Shown here: in pieces, positions 10,001 through 19,758 of the stretch | How positions within the stretch are numbered: the stretch's first letter is position 1 | Layout of the letters: the number at the start of each line of letters is the position of its first letter | Source of the DNA: Schoenoplectus triqueter | Taxonomy: Eukaryota; Streptophyta; Magnoliopsida; Poales; Cyperaceae | NCBI GenBank assembly: GCA_964058805.1 | Contig: CAXKVV010000711.1 | Location: 1-24,456 of the forward strand | Length of the DNA stretch: 24,456 nt | Direction: 5' to 3' | Notes under the pieces: model-generated | Databases searched by the model: none | What the model was told of the DNA's origin: nothing | The model's input: the letters and a program-made list of their open reading frames with translations, nothing else | Program-made: the position numbers and the translations under genes

Positions 10001-13000
10001 TGAAATTACAAATCCAAATAAAATGCAGTTCTGATTTTCATTCTGTCATTTGTAATTGCTTAGAGGATAAGGCCCAACAAGTTTGTTTGGACAAGAATGA
10101 GCAGATAAGGTCAACCCTCTTTCTAATGGACCATTAGCCAAATGAAAAACACAGCTGATGACATGAGAGCACACAAATAAGGCAGTGAGTACTGGGTCAA
10201 AATAGAAAAGAGCTAAATCAATAAAGAGAAGCCAACCTTAGCTGCCAGGCTGAACAGTGCTCTAACATTCTTTTCATCCTCACCAAACCACTTTGAGGTA
10301 ATAGTTGACATCGACACATTGATGAAACTTGCACCAGCTTCATTTGCAATAGCTTTAGCAAGCATGGTCTTGCCAGTACCAGGAGGACCGAATAGAAGAA
10401 TGCCTCGGCAAGGTTTCAAGAGGCCACCTTTGAAGAGGTCAGGGCGGCGCAAGGGGAGCATCACGAGCTCCTGCAACGAGTCCTTAATGTCGTCTAATGC
10501 ACCTATAATAGAATTATTGTTATATACATTCATATTTTTTTTATAATCTACATGCACAAATGAGAAAAAAAATATATGCGCACTATTCTGTCAATTTTCA
10601 TTTCCAAAAAATCCTTCAAATTAAATAATATATTTTGAATGAGAAAATCCAATAAAAGGATTAAAAGTAAAAAAACACTTTTAAGGGGGTTATGCCAATA
10701 GTTATTAAAGAAGATTTGTGAAACAAAATTAATTTGTACAGTCTCTCAATCCAATACCCATTGCAACACAGTAGCTGTCATCACAAAGGTTAGGAATATG
10801 ACAGGAGATAGATTGTGAAATATTGAGGTTTCTTCCTTGAATATTTAGGAAAAATGAAGGACAAAATTTGTATTTTTTAATTCCTGTATAATCCTGTTTG
10901 TATATGTAAATTTCGTTTTGTTACAATATTTACCAATGTCATCAAAGGTGACACCAATCTCATGAGCTGGGATCACTTCCGGTCGAATGCGCTTCTCAAA
11001 TTCATTATCTGGTGGTGTTTCCTGTTAAAGAGCGTTAGGTATATACATCAATTCCAAAGTAACATACATGTTTCTCTGACCATTTTTCTGTAGTCTTAAG
11101 CTTTGTTCCATTGGGATTTTCACACTGAATTTTCGCTCTTATGGTTCTGTTTCGTTGTCAGTTAGGGTCAAGTAGAAGTGTACCACATGAACCAACTCTG
11201 GTTTGAAAGGAGTGGATAAACAAAGCTAAAACAAAAGCAGGAGAGAAAGTAAAAGTGCAACAAGATAAGAAAATGATACTACTTTAACAGGAGGAGATGC
11301 TGTAGGTAGTTTCTCAGTTTCCCTTTTGTTTTCCGGTGGCGCTGCTGTTAAGGTTTCAGCATTATTCTCCGGCTTTATGCCAATAGTAGGGTCATTTTTG
11401 GAATTATCCTGGAAATAAGTACATTAACTTTGCATTAGACTGAACCCGCATTATTCATTCTATGATTTTACTCGAGGAGAAGTATACTACCTTGGCAGCT
11501 TCAACATTGGCTTCTAGCTTTAAGGTGTCTTTTCCATCAAGACCCCTCTCTTGAAAAATACTCAATCCATGTGTCAAACTGCATGGTCATAGAATTTGTT
11601 AAATTGAAAAGTAAAAAACAGCAAGCAAATTTTATACCTGAATGTTAGAATATATATGTCTATAGGTCTGGAAAGTTTGAATATCAGAAAATGCCAAAAG
11701 AAATGCAAGAAACTAGAAAATTAAGAAATATCGTCAACTGACCTCTTTGAGGAAATAATGAGCTTGCCATTCCTGTACTCTGGATCTTTTGTATTCATCA
11801 AATGATACGAAATAGCTGAGATGATAATTTCTTCAATGTAGTCACTAAGTATCATTGTATCTGCTAGGCAAATTGAACCCAAGTCATCAATTTCCAAGTC
11901 GTTAGATGCCAAAACCTCCATTATGTGGTTCCTATTATCTTGGAACTGTATAGTTTTCATATCATCCTCCAATTGAGTTTTCCAATTGATGAGGTGGTCC
12001 CCCTCTTCAGGCGGCCTTATCTCTATGGTATAATGAAATAGGTTACTAACCCTCCCTTCTATGTCTGATGCATTGGTTTCACATTCAAGGACTCTTGAAC
12101 CAAGAACTAAAACTGGTCCTGATACCTTGTCAAGCATTTTCTCAAACATCCTGTATGCACGCTGAGACCTATAGAGGAAGGCCTCAATGTCTCTTATGTA
12201 AAGCACTATTGGATCACTTTTGGAGATGGAAGATAAAGCCTGTAAATATAGATTATAAACACCAGGATCAGTTTTAAAAATTTCAATGTGGTGCAATAAC
12301 AACAAAAGTCTTTAGTCCTAAATAAGTTGGGATGACAAAATAAAATAAAATAAATGAATGGTGAAAATGATTCCAGCACCTTATGTAGTGCTTGTATGAG
12401 TGATCTTTCATCAAAGCACCAACTGCTGGTTCTTCTAGGAGTAGCTGCAAAAATTGAAAAGAAATTCATTCATGCCTGTTCCGTCATTTAAATTTGGAAT
12501 ATCAATGAAATTATAACCTGTGCTACTGCTACAGGTTATAATTAAAAAAAATGAAATTATAAACTGCTTAATAACCTGTGCTACTGCTACACTGTGATAC
12601 AAGGTCACTCATATCAGAAGAGACCGATGCATTCTTCCTTAGCAGAGGTTTGTCACTGAGGAAAATATGCATAAATACATTAAAAGAAATCAGAGTCAAA
12701 CTGGGTATTTATAAAATTTTGGTCAGGTCTGTCCCAACCGGTACACGAACCAGAGCATAACCAAGCTGCAATCTTTAAAAAAATAATGCATCAATTTATA
12801 CTTGAATCTCAAATTATATCATGTGTCCTTATCGCCCTTATCATTTGATTAATATCAAACCCATCTGATAAGAACTAAAATATAAGTCAAGAAATATGGC
12901 GCCATACCTAGCCCCTAGTTCAACACTGCTGCTCTGCCGGCGCAACAACCCTGCTAAAATGCGTCAAAAGAAATGAGAGCATGATAAAAGAAATCCCAGA

Positions 13001-15664
13001 AAAAAAGTATTATCATCTTCTTTTTTATTGTTACCTTTAGGTTGAGGTCGTTCCCTCTTGGGAAGTATGGAAAGACCCCCAAATAAACCAGACATTGTCT
13101 CCATTGTTGTCTCAGATATAGACCTTTGGTGAAACTACATATTATAACATAAAATAATTTAGTGTTGTTCTTCAAGAAAATCGTGTATTACTTTGCATAT
13201 TTAATATATGTAAACTGCAGAATAAGTGTTTTTTAGGGTTAATTTTCTGATGGGTCACTGCACTTTGATGTTTATTTATATTTGATCACTGGACTTTCAT
13301 TTATCCTTTTTTAATCATTGAAGTTTGATGTTCATTCATATTTGATCACTCCCATTAGTTTTTTCATTCAAAAATAATTGAAATGAAATTGTATTTGTTG
13401 CCAAAAATAATTGAAATGAAAAATGGATAAATGAAATGAAATTATATTTGTTTTTCTATTAGTTTTTCAATTATTTTTAAGTGAAAAAAATAATGGGAAT
13501 GACTAAATATGAATAAATATCAAAGTTCAGTGACTAAAAACGGATAAATTAAAGTTTAGTGATCAAATATGAATAAACATCAAAGTTGAGTGACATGTCA
13601 TAAAATTAACCCTTTTTTTTAAGTCATACCGAAGGTTTGTTGACATTTCCGTATTTGCTCTGAAACTGTAAAAAAAATGATAAGAAGTTACATTAACAAG
13701 AAAAAATTGTAAAATGGTTGCTTGAGAAAACAGAAATGAACTGATTTTGGAGACCCACCTTAAGTGAAAAGTCCGTGACATCAAGCAAAAGTAACTTGGC
13801 TCCAAAGTAATGAGACAAAGCCTTTGCAAGCATCTGCTGGTAAAGCTCTGGAGATTTATAAAAAAATGCAATAAACTAAATAATTGTTTAAAGGAAAAAA
13901 ATTACTCCTATTAGATGTCACGCCTATTATAGATGCAAAAGAAAATTTTAAAATTGTGCTCTATTCCTAAAAGAACCCAGAGTAGCAATGAAGGCAATTG
14001 AGGCATTTTGAACTTCTGGAAGATTCCTTGTGCTTTTAGATTATAGAATCTAGAAAAAATGATGCATACATTACCTGCAGGGCCTGATAGTAAGATCGCA
14101 CGACTGGCAGGAGAAAGATTTCTGATGTGCTTTGAGAGGTCAGCTTGCTTTAAGTGAACATATGCTGCACTGGTCAGTACGATTCTGGTCTGTTCACTGC
14201 AATTAAATCAATGGCAGACATTTAATTCCAAGGACATCAAGGGACTAAATGAACTTAACATATTAAACTGGAAAATAATCCCAAAATTATACCCACTTTG
14301 ACAGGAAGACCCTCCTGTCTTCTCAATTTGGTAATGAGAAAAAGGGAGGAAATATGCTTGGTCATTTTGCACGATATTCATTTTAATATCAATGATAACT
14401 AAAGATTTTTTTTATGCTCCATGATTTGCAGGATTTTTCTCATTTTCTCAGGTCTAGATGAACTTTGCAGTTTAAAAGATGGGTGCACAAAAATGAAATC
14501 AAATTTGGCAATGAGAATTTTAAAGACACACAGTAATTGCACCATCGAAATATTCAAGAGTTCAGATGTTCATTATGCAAACATTATTAAAATTTCCCAA
14601 TTAGAAAAGAAGTCAAAGGCAATGTAAAAGAAAGAAACAGCATGTACACCTGCTTTCACATAACAACATACACATAATCCAATATTGGAATAAAGAATCA
14701 TAGAAGATGCCTTTGCAATTATATTTAAAAGGGACCTCTTTGGCTTTTCTGACTTGGAGATCCACATGCTCAGTAAATCAAACAATCATGTTAACAAAAC
14801 AAGGAAATAATAATATAAAAAGGACCAAAAAGAATTCTATTGTCCAGTAACTAAGCACCAGAAAAGAAATAAAAATGAGTGGTTTCCAGAAATAAAATGC
14901 ATAAATAAAACAAAAAGTAAAATGTTATAGATCAAATATCCTTTTATGTCAAATACAACTTTCGTCAATAATATAAATGAACAAAGAGAACAGGGACGAT
15001 TCCTGGAGTGCTAAGCCTTTAAAATAACCATGCCGTGGTCCTTGTGGAGGATCTATCAGGAAAATCGTGACAGCGATGATAATTGAAAAGGCAATAGTTT
15101 TTCTTCCCACCCTTTTCTTTGGAAACGCAATAGTTGTAGGACATGCATACGAACTGGCATATGCAACTTTACTCTTTCCCACGTCTGAATAAATACAAGG
15201 AAACAACTAAAGCGCCAAAAGGAAAAATGAAAATATTTTTTCAAATTAAGCACAAAGGTGAATAGTCCTGAAATGCAAAAACTGAGGGTAAACATGTACA
15301 AAAGACAGTACTTGTCAAGACCTCTAATAAGCTGTCTTTCTATCCGCACCATATCTCAGAGAAAAGGAGGACGTTTACAAAAAAGAAAAAAAGTTGCCGA
15401 GGGCATATATGCAAAAGCATCACTGCAAAGAGGCACTGCGCATAATCCCTTGATTAATTACCTTAGATAATACGGGAAGTCGCCAAAGGTGACCTGGCTC
15501 TCCTTTCCATCAACAATCAGCCTCTTCAACTCCGCCTCGACGGCGTCCGCAGGAGATTGAAGCGGTGGGGTGGCCCACTTAGCCACCGCCTGACCTGACA
15601 CGAAACCTATCCCCACGCCAAGGCCAACTCCGATCGCTGACACCAAAAACCCCTTTTGCTCCAT
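7093..15664 (-). CDS. AAA ATPase, plant Msp1/ATAD1-like family (At1g64110/DAA1-type), 18 exons
   Basis: Exons in transcript order: 15462-15664, 14075-14196, 13759-13847, 13630-13665, 13035-13134, 12908-12950, 12576-12655, 12380-12444, 11743-12239, 11491-11578, 11283-11408, 10934-11021, 10237-10502, 9693-9907, 7860-7995, 7683-7751, 7294-7392, 7093-7206. All introns are GT-AG, phases agree, and the total is 2436 nt (811 aa plus stop), close to the usual size of about 825 aa. The start [20 protein letters not shown] is a Gly-rich hydrophobic segment typical of the family. The conserved middle (about 247-412) ends in [11 protein letters not shown]. The AAA module has Walker A GPPGTGKT (551-558), Walker B IIFVDE (606-611), sensor LAATNRP and RRFERR; the conserved tail is [15 protein letters not shown]. 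By homology it is an ATP-driven unfoldase or extractase, possibly membrane-anchored. That role is inference; the exact paralogue is not certain. Confidence 0.95.
7393..7682 (-). other. intron 16 of the ATPase gene
   Basis: Bounded by a donor after GATCTG (exon 16) and an acceptor before GAAATGAAG (exon 17). Nothing else is recognised. The exon 17 start ([12 protein letters not shown]) lies in the variable acidic and Asn-rich linker of the family, just before [11 protein letters not shown]. Confidence 0.7.
8337..8834. mobile_element. Mutator-type MITE (498 bp) filled with GC palindromes
   Basis: The ends are CAGTTTTTATTATTAATAAG and, inverted, CAGATTTTATTAATAATATG. The inverted arms extend to about 105 bp, up to ATACGAATGGCAGCGCGCC on both sides. 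It is flanked by a perfect 9-bp target-site duplication TCTTAGTAA (8328-8336 and 8835-8843), the length made by Mutator-like transposases. The inside carries about eight GC-rich palindromes joined by poly(A) linkers. It encodes no plausible protein, so it would need a transposase in trans. It lies in intron 14 of the ATPase gene. Confidence 0.88.
8421..8750. repeat. array of about eight GC-rich palindromes, 27-29 bp
   Basis: The unit is GAAACGCGCCACTG, one central base, then the exact reverse complement of those 14 bases. Copies: 8421-8444 (short, outer type with CAG start), 8448-8476, about 8491-8519 (degenerate), 8539-8567, 8592-8620, 8644-8672, 8684-8712 (central A) and 8724-8750 (outer type, CAG...CTG). 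The central base is C, G or A while the arms stay paired. Two linkers are runs of about 18-22 A after CGT. Each unit could fold as a very stable 14-bp hairpin in DNA or RNA, and each carries several CpG sites in an otherwise AT-rich intron. Confidence 0.93.
9262..9545. mobile_element. hAT-type MITE (284 bp) in intron 14
   Basis: The left end is CAGGGGTGATCC; the right end inverted is TAAGGGTGGAGC. It is flanked by a perfect 8-bp direct repeat ATGGTGCC (9254-9261 and 9546-9553), which fits hAT insertions. If the true left end is one base further in, the repeat is 9 bp. Near the right end a GGGGGGCAG...CCCCCTCC hairpin is present, as in many plant elements of this type. No coding capacity. Confidence 0.72.
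9908..10236 (-). other. intron 13 of the ATPase gene
   Basis: It lies between the Walker A exon (10237-10502) and the Walker B exon (9693-9907), with phase 0 on both sides (AAG|gt and ag|GTG). No repeat or further feature is recognised in its 329 bp. Confidence 0.8.
10503..10933 (-). other. intron 12 of the ATPase gene
   Basis: 431 bp, AT-rich, splitting the Gly codon of DIG-ALDD at the entrance of the AAA module. Nothing else is recognised. Confidence 0.8.
12509..12591 (-). repeat. 58-bp-spaced duplication of the exon 7 splice-donor region, with a 13-bp hairpin
   Basis: The 3' end of exon 7 and its donor (minus strand TAGCAGTAGCACAG|GTTAT) occur again 58 bp further into intron 7, with the donor at 12517/12518 instead of 12575/12576. 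In the intronic copy the flanks form a perfect inverted repeat, AATTATAACCTGT (12509-12521) and its complement (12531-12543), around a 9-nt loop. The nearby ATGAAATTATAA is also doubled (12504 and 12551). Use of the extra donor would shift the frame and bring in a stop almost at once (GGT TAT TAA). Confidence 0.85.
13235..13613. mobile_element. foldback MITE (379 bp) in intron 4
   Basis: Both ends read AGGGTTAATTTT going inward, and the arms continue as near-complementary repeats for more than 100 bp (GTCACT, ACTTTGATGTTTATT, ATATTTGATCACT). Each arm also repeats its own TTTGATCACT-type module, giving a nested structure. It is embedded in T runs, so a target-site duplication cannot be read reliably (TTTTTT on both sides). 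It ends only 14 bp beyond the donor GT of exon 4. No coding capacity. Confidence 0.85.
13630..13665 (-). other. 36-nt microexon (exon 4) of the ATPase
   Basis: It encodes [12 protein letters not shown], 12 codons in phase 0 at both sides, with a TTTTTTACAG acceptor and a GTATGA donor. The (I/F)QSKYG motif is conserved right after the DFSLK block in this family, which supports it as a real exon. Skipping it would keep the frame and remove only 12 residues. Confidence 0.85.
14197..15461 (-). other. intron 1 of the ATPase gene, about 1.27 kb
   Basis: It splits the Ser codon in PYYL-SEQ (AG|T). It is AT-rich with no recognisable repeat, RNA gene or open frame with known motifs. Long first introns in plants can carry enhancing elements, but none is identified here. 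Confidence 0.75.
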
Positions 15665-15803
15665 TGCACCTCTCTCTTGTCGTCGTGTTGTGTGTGATAT
15701 TTCCCGTTGTAAAGCGCCACATGCAAATCAGAGAAGTTAATTAACGCGACGAAGGAATGAATGAAAGAAGCGAGAAGCGCGAGGACGAATGGAGTGGATG
15801 TGC

Positions 15804-15811
15804 TATTTATA
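15804..15811 (-). promoter_or_regulatory. TATA box of the ATPase gene
   Basis: TATAAATA on the minus strand, within CTTCTATAAATAGCAC, about 140 bp before the ATG at 15664. Transcription would start near 15770-15780, giving a 5' UTR of about 110 nt. The 5' UTR region is richer in GC than its surroundings, as expected of a genic start. Confidence 0.72.
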
Positions 15812-15856
15812 GAAGTTCGAAAGAGAGACAGAGGTGTAACGGAGATAAATTAAAGG

Positions 15857-15895
15857 AAAAAGGAAGAGAGAGAGAGAGGGAGGGAAGGAGGAAAA
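15857..15895. repeat. purine-rich GA tract upstream of the ATPase TATA box
   Basis: AAAGGAAGAGAGAGAGAGAG followed by GGA-rich sequence, lying about 50 bp upstream of the TATA box. On the gene strand it is a CT tract. GA/CT repeats near plant promoters are known targets of BPC-type GAGA-binding proteins; a role here is only possible. Confidence 0.55.
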
Positions 15896-17402
15896 GCCAG
15901 GCGGGAAGGAAGGCCAGAGCGCAAATGAAGTGTTTTTGAGAGGTTGGTTGTCGGAAAGAGACGCTATAAAACAAATGGAGTTATTTCTGTCTGGCCTTGG
16001 TATACCGATACCGTGCACCCGGATGTGCTTTTCACACTGCGACTTGCGAGTATTTTACATTTTTTTATAGGGAGATTATGCAATGATCAAAATTATTTTT
16101 GATCATTTAATTTTAAATATTAAATAATTAAGATAATTTTTATGTAATTAAAAATAGAGATTAATGTGTAAAAATTATTACAGTTGACTAATAAATTGAT
16201 GGTACTCCTCATGTAGCAGAATTTTTCTTTTTTTTTATTTCACAAAATTCCACAAAATTTACTAGTTACTTTTTTATAATTAAAATTTGCACTTAAATAT
16301 GAACTCTTCATTGCGTATTTAATTATGAGATATGAATGTAATATTTCATATATTTTTTAATTTATTCTATATAATATCAAGTGATAAAAAATGTATTAAA
16401 AATAAATCAACCATAGTTAAATATATTAATTAATTTTTATTACTAACTTTTTATATTTGGTACTCCTTTTATCAAATGCATGTTTCTTTTGTGAGTTTTA
16501 TTATCGAGATGAATACTATTTAGTATAGTTTTTTTATCGTTAATTGTTCATATTCAAACAATTTACCAAGCCCGTTTTAACAATTTATCAAGTGATTGAC
16601 GGTTCACGGAGTGTTCAGTGGACCAGGTTCATAGAACATGGTTCGTTTCATGGGGATCGACGTGGCCCAATTGAATTTTGACGTGGCTTTTTGACCTTGG
16701 TTGCTAGTTGCTACTGCTACTTGCTATTTTTATTTCTTAAAAATTGTTTGTATGGTTGCGTATTATTTATTCACGTCTTTAGCTCTTCCTTTGTTTGTAT
16801 AGTTGCGTTCTAAGTTTTAAATCTTCACCCATTCTAACCAGATTATTATTATTTTAATATTTTTATTGAAGTAAATAACCGTCTGACGGCTCTAACATTA
16901 TGCTCCCGAGTCGATGATGAAATGGGAGTGGCGGAGAATAGAAGGGGGTTAAATTTCTGACCTCCAAAATCGAAAGTGAAAATAAATACGATAATTTTCT
17001 CGTTAATTCTCCTACATCCTCTCTCATCTTTCACGATTTAAATTCTGAAACAAAATAATAATATTATTTCTCCGCTTTCTCTTCTTCTTCCACTGCGTAA
17101 TCCCCTCTGAAGCACAACATAAGACTTAAACTATGGTCTATGGATTTAAATTCCAGCACACGCTAAAAATAAAACATTAATATTTAAAAAAAATGAGCAC
17201 CGGATCCAACTTCTAATATAAAAAAAATCCTTCATAAAAAAACCAGATTATTATCTCTATGATAATTGATACTGTCCCTCAAACATTGAGGACTGGGTCC
17301 CACCTATTAGGGTAGACCACACAATTTTTTTCATCAAAACTTAAAAAGAAAAAAAGTAACAAAAAACCTAATTATATGCGACATTTAAAGGCTTTAATCG
17401 GA
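15896..17402. other. gene-free upstream region
   Basis: AT-rich, with no credible coding frame. Two exact GACGTGGC motifs lie at 16659-16666 and 16680-16687. A 17-18 bp motif, TTGTTTGTAT(G/A)GTTGCGT, occurs at about 16743 and 16792. Nothing else is recognised. Confidence 0.55.
16659..16687. promoter_or_regulatory. pair of ACGTGGC (ABRE/G-box-like) motifs
   Basis: GACGTGGC occurs twice with start positions 21 bp apart, close to two helical turns. ACGTGGC is a known core bound by plant bZIP factors of the ABF/ABI5 class. The pair lies about 850 bp upstream of the ATPase TATA box, so assignment to that gene is uncertain. Confidence 0.35.
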
Positions 17403-17682
17403 CAGTTTTTTTTATATAATAATTATATTATTAATAATAACCAGTGGCGTCTTTAAGTAAACGCGACACTGTCAATGACGTCTTTAATGGTTGATCGACA
17501 GTAATAATGTTGATCCAACGATCATCAGGATGAGTAAGAGCAAACGTGTCACTATCAGTGCTGCGTTTACGTTGTTTTATACAAATACGTCATTACAGTG
17601 ACGCGCCATCATTCATAGATTTTAAATTTTATTTTATCATATCGTTAATAATATAATTATTATATACAAAAAAAAAAATCTG
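17403..17682. mobile_element. decayed relative of the palindrome MITE
   Basis: It begins CAGTTTTTTTTATATAATAA and ends, inverted, with CAGATTTTTTTTTTTGTATA; both ends then share ATAATTATATTATTAA. Inside, AAACGCGACACTGTCAATGA and AACGTGTCACTATCAGTGCT are recognisable but mutated forms of the GC palindrome unit at 8421-8750. Many changes are C to T or G to A, as expected after CpG methylation. No 9-bp target-site duplication is seen, so the insertion is probably old. Confidence 0.7.
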
Positions 17683-18507
17683 GGCATGTGGCAACACGTT
17701 GGTTCCTGCCTTGCCTGGTTAAGTGGTTAGGTATCACTGTATCAGTGTGCTTCTCGAGTAAAGGTTTGTGTACTTCCTTGAAAAGGTAGGTGTACTTCGT
17801 AGAGTAATGAGCTACTTGAGGAAAAAACCGCTATCAACTAATAATTATTTTCTTAATTTCTTTGAAGCATGGTGCCTAAATTTAATGCGAGGTTGAAATA
17901 AACACTTCAGTTTATACAATTAACAAAATGTAGAACAAGACAACAAAACCGCTTATTTGTATGTTCACTGAGAATGAAAGTTGGTTCGCCATCTGTTCCT
18001 TGTCATCGACTCAAAAACACTTTACTTTCCGAAAAAAATAAATGTCATTAATTATAAAGTTATAAATTTGAGCCCCAAAATTTACAAACGGAGTTTCATA
18101 GTATTTGCTGGAAATTGTGGGTATGAGGTAAATACATCAAGATCTCTACTAAAAAGTACAAAATCAATCAGATATCATGTTGTAGCAATATTTTGACGTG
18201 AATGTACATGATTTTTTTATACAGTTTATTAAAACACGCCTCAGTCCTCAACCTTTTTCAAATTGAGGTGTCAATTAATATCTGCTATCATCACTTGCAG
18301 TGTAAGTGTGTAACACATTCTAATGTTATGGAGTCGATCGCAACCTAACAATAGCTGAGATTCCAACTCTGAATGAAAGTATATTCCACTGATGCACCTG
18401 ATTAATTATGACCTAACTCATGTTAAGTTATGAAACTACTTTATTTTAAAATATTCCATTAATTTGGTAAAGTTATGTATAAGGATTTACTGACAATGGA
18501 TGAATTT
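17683..18507. other. gene-free; possible SINE-like A box
   Basis: TGGTTAAGTGG at 17716-17726 fits the RNA polymerase III A-box consensus, and TTCTCGAGTA at 17751-17760 is a weak B-box-like sequence at about the right distance. No tRNA cloverleaf can be drawn. The rest shows nothing recognisable. Confidence 0.25.
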
Positions 18508-18786
18508 GATAATGGGAAGGGATCACTTGACAAGGGTTATTTTGACAATCTTAACAATAAATTTTTGAATAAATATAAAAATATATAGATATAATTTTTA
18601 TTTATAAATTAACGGTTATTCAAATTTTATACAATTTCATTATCCTTTGATGGTAAATCAAAAATCATAAAATTTGATTCACCATCAATCTATAAAATTT
18701 TCTATTTTTTTCATATTTATTTGAAGATCTATTATCAAGATTGTTAAGATAATTCATTATCATGGGATCTCTTCCCTTTGATAATC
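18508..18786. mobile_element. foldback MITE, about 280 bp
   Basis: The left side GATAATGGGAAGGGATC, then TTATTTTGACAATCTTAACAA and AATAAATAT, is mirrored on the right (GATTATCAAAGGGAAGAGAT inverted, then ATCTTAACAATCTTGATAAT and AAATAAATAT). A second, inner hairpin is formed by TTGATGGTAAATCAAA and TTTGATTCACCATCAA. No coding capacity. A partial relative lies at about 3738-3850. Confidence 0.75.
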
Positions 18787-18932
18787 TTGACAACTGCTGA
18801 TTAAAAATATTATAATATTGAGTAGCAAAATGCGATATATATTTTATTCATTTCATGCCTGAACCAATGAAATGTTGTCAAAATTATTTTTGTTTCGCTA
18901 TTTATATTGTCATTGAATTATATATATATCAA

Positions 18933-19325
18933 AATTTATAATAACTGTAACTTGGATTTCGCCCCAATAATATAGTTCTTAAATAAATAATAATATAAAA
19001 TTTTATATTAAAGAAAATTTAGACATAATATGTTTAAATGATAAGTAATAATGATAATTATAATAATAATTATAATAATAAATAATATAACTAATACATA
19101 ATAATCTATAAATGATCATATAAAAAATTGGATCATTTTAAGAGTTAAGTTTCATCTTAAGTACATTACACACATTATTTTAAATGAGTAGAGATAAACT
19201 ATTTTATATAAACTCTTAGATTCAAGAAGATGAAAATATTTAAATAAAATCGATGGTGAAGAAAATTGATGATGTGGCATTCTTAAAAAACTTGAAAGCT
19301 TAACCCTCTTTACGTATTAATAATT
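18933..19325. repeat. dispersed repeat of about 400 bp, copy A
   Basis: Matches copy B (21603-22000) in the same orientation. Shared blocks in order are AATTTATAAT, ATAGTTCTTAAATAAATAA, AAAAATTGGATCAT, TTAAGAGTTAA, TTTCATC, TTTTAAATGAG and GATGATGTGGCAT. The copies are clearly diverged, with several indels. No protein motif. Probably a non-autonomous transposon; class not determined. Confidence 0.75.
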
Positions 19326-19640
19326 CATATTTATCTTATTTGTTAGTTATTAAATAATAATAAAATTGCATGAAGATATACACAACCGAATTTTAGGGAA
19401 AACAACGTATACATATTTTTTTTTCAACTTCCTATAAATTTTAACATCATTAGAAAATATTTTGTCAAAATTATTCTCATGATTGTCAACGATTTTTTTT
19501 CCAGCATATAAATGTTTTTAGCCACGGATTTTAAGTTATAATTAAAATATTCTAGAGTTCATACACTGGCGGATAACAATGTCGATACGCGAATATGTAC
19601 CATTAGATGGGACACTGGCTAGTTAATTATGAATCTTATT
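19326..19640. other. AT-rich, nothing recognised
   Basis: No coding frame, hairpin or repeat family could be supported in this stretch. Confidence 0.5.
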
Positions 19641-19758
19641 TTTTGTATTGTGCATCTAGTTTCTTCTATTATATATTTTAGTTGTGTTATTTATCTTGTT
19701 CACGCTCTTGCTCCCATTGTCCTAGTGGTTTATGACCGATTCACGCATCTCTGAATCA

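Noticed and set aside
13954..14070. Extra exon between exons 2 and 3 of the ATPase gene
   Set aside because: Exons 2 and 3 join in phase (GCA G|AG) to give the expected GPAELYQQM, leaving no place for another exon.
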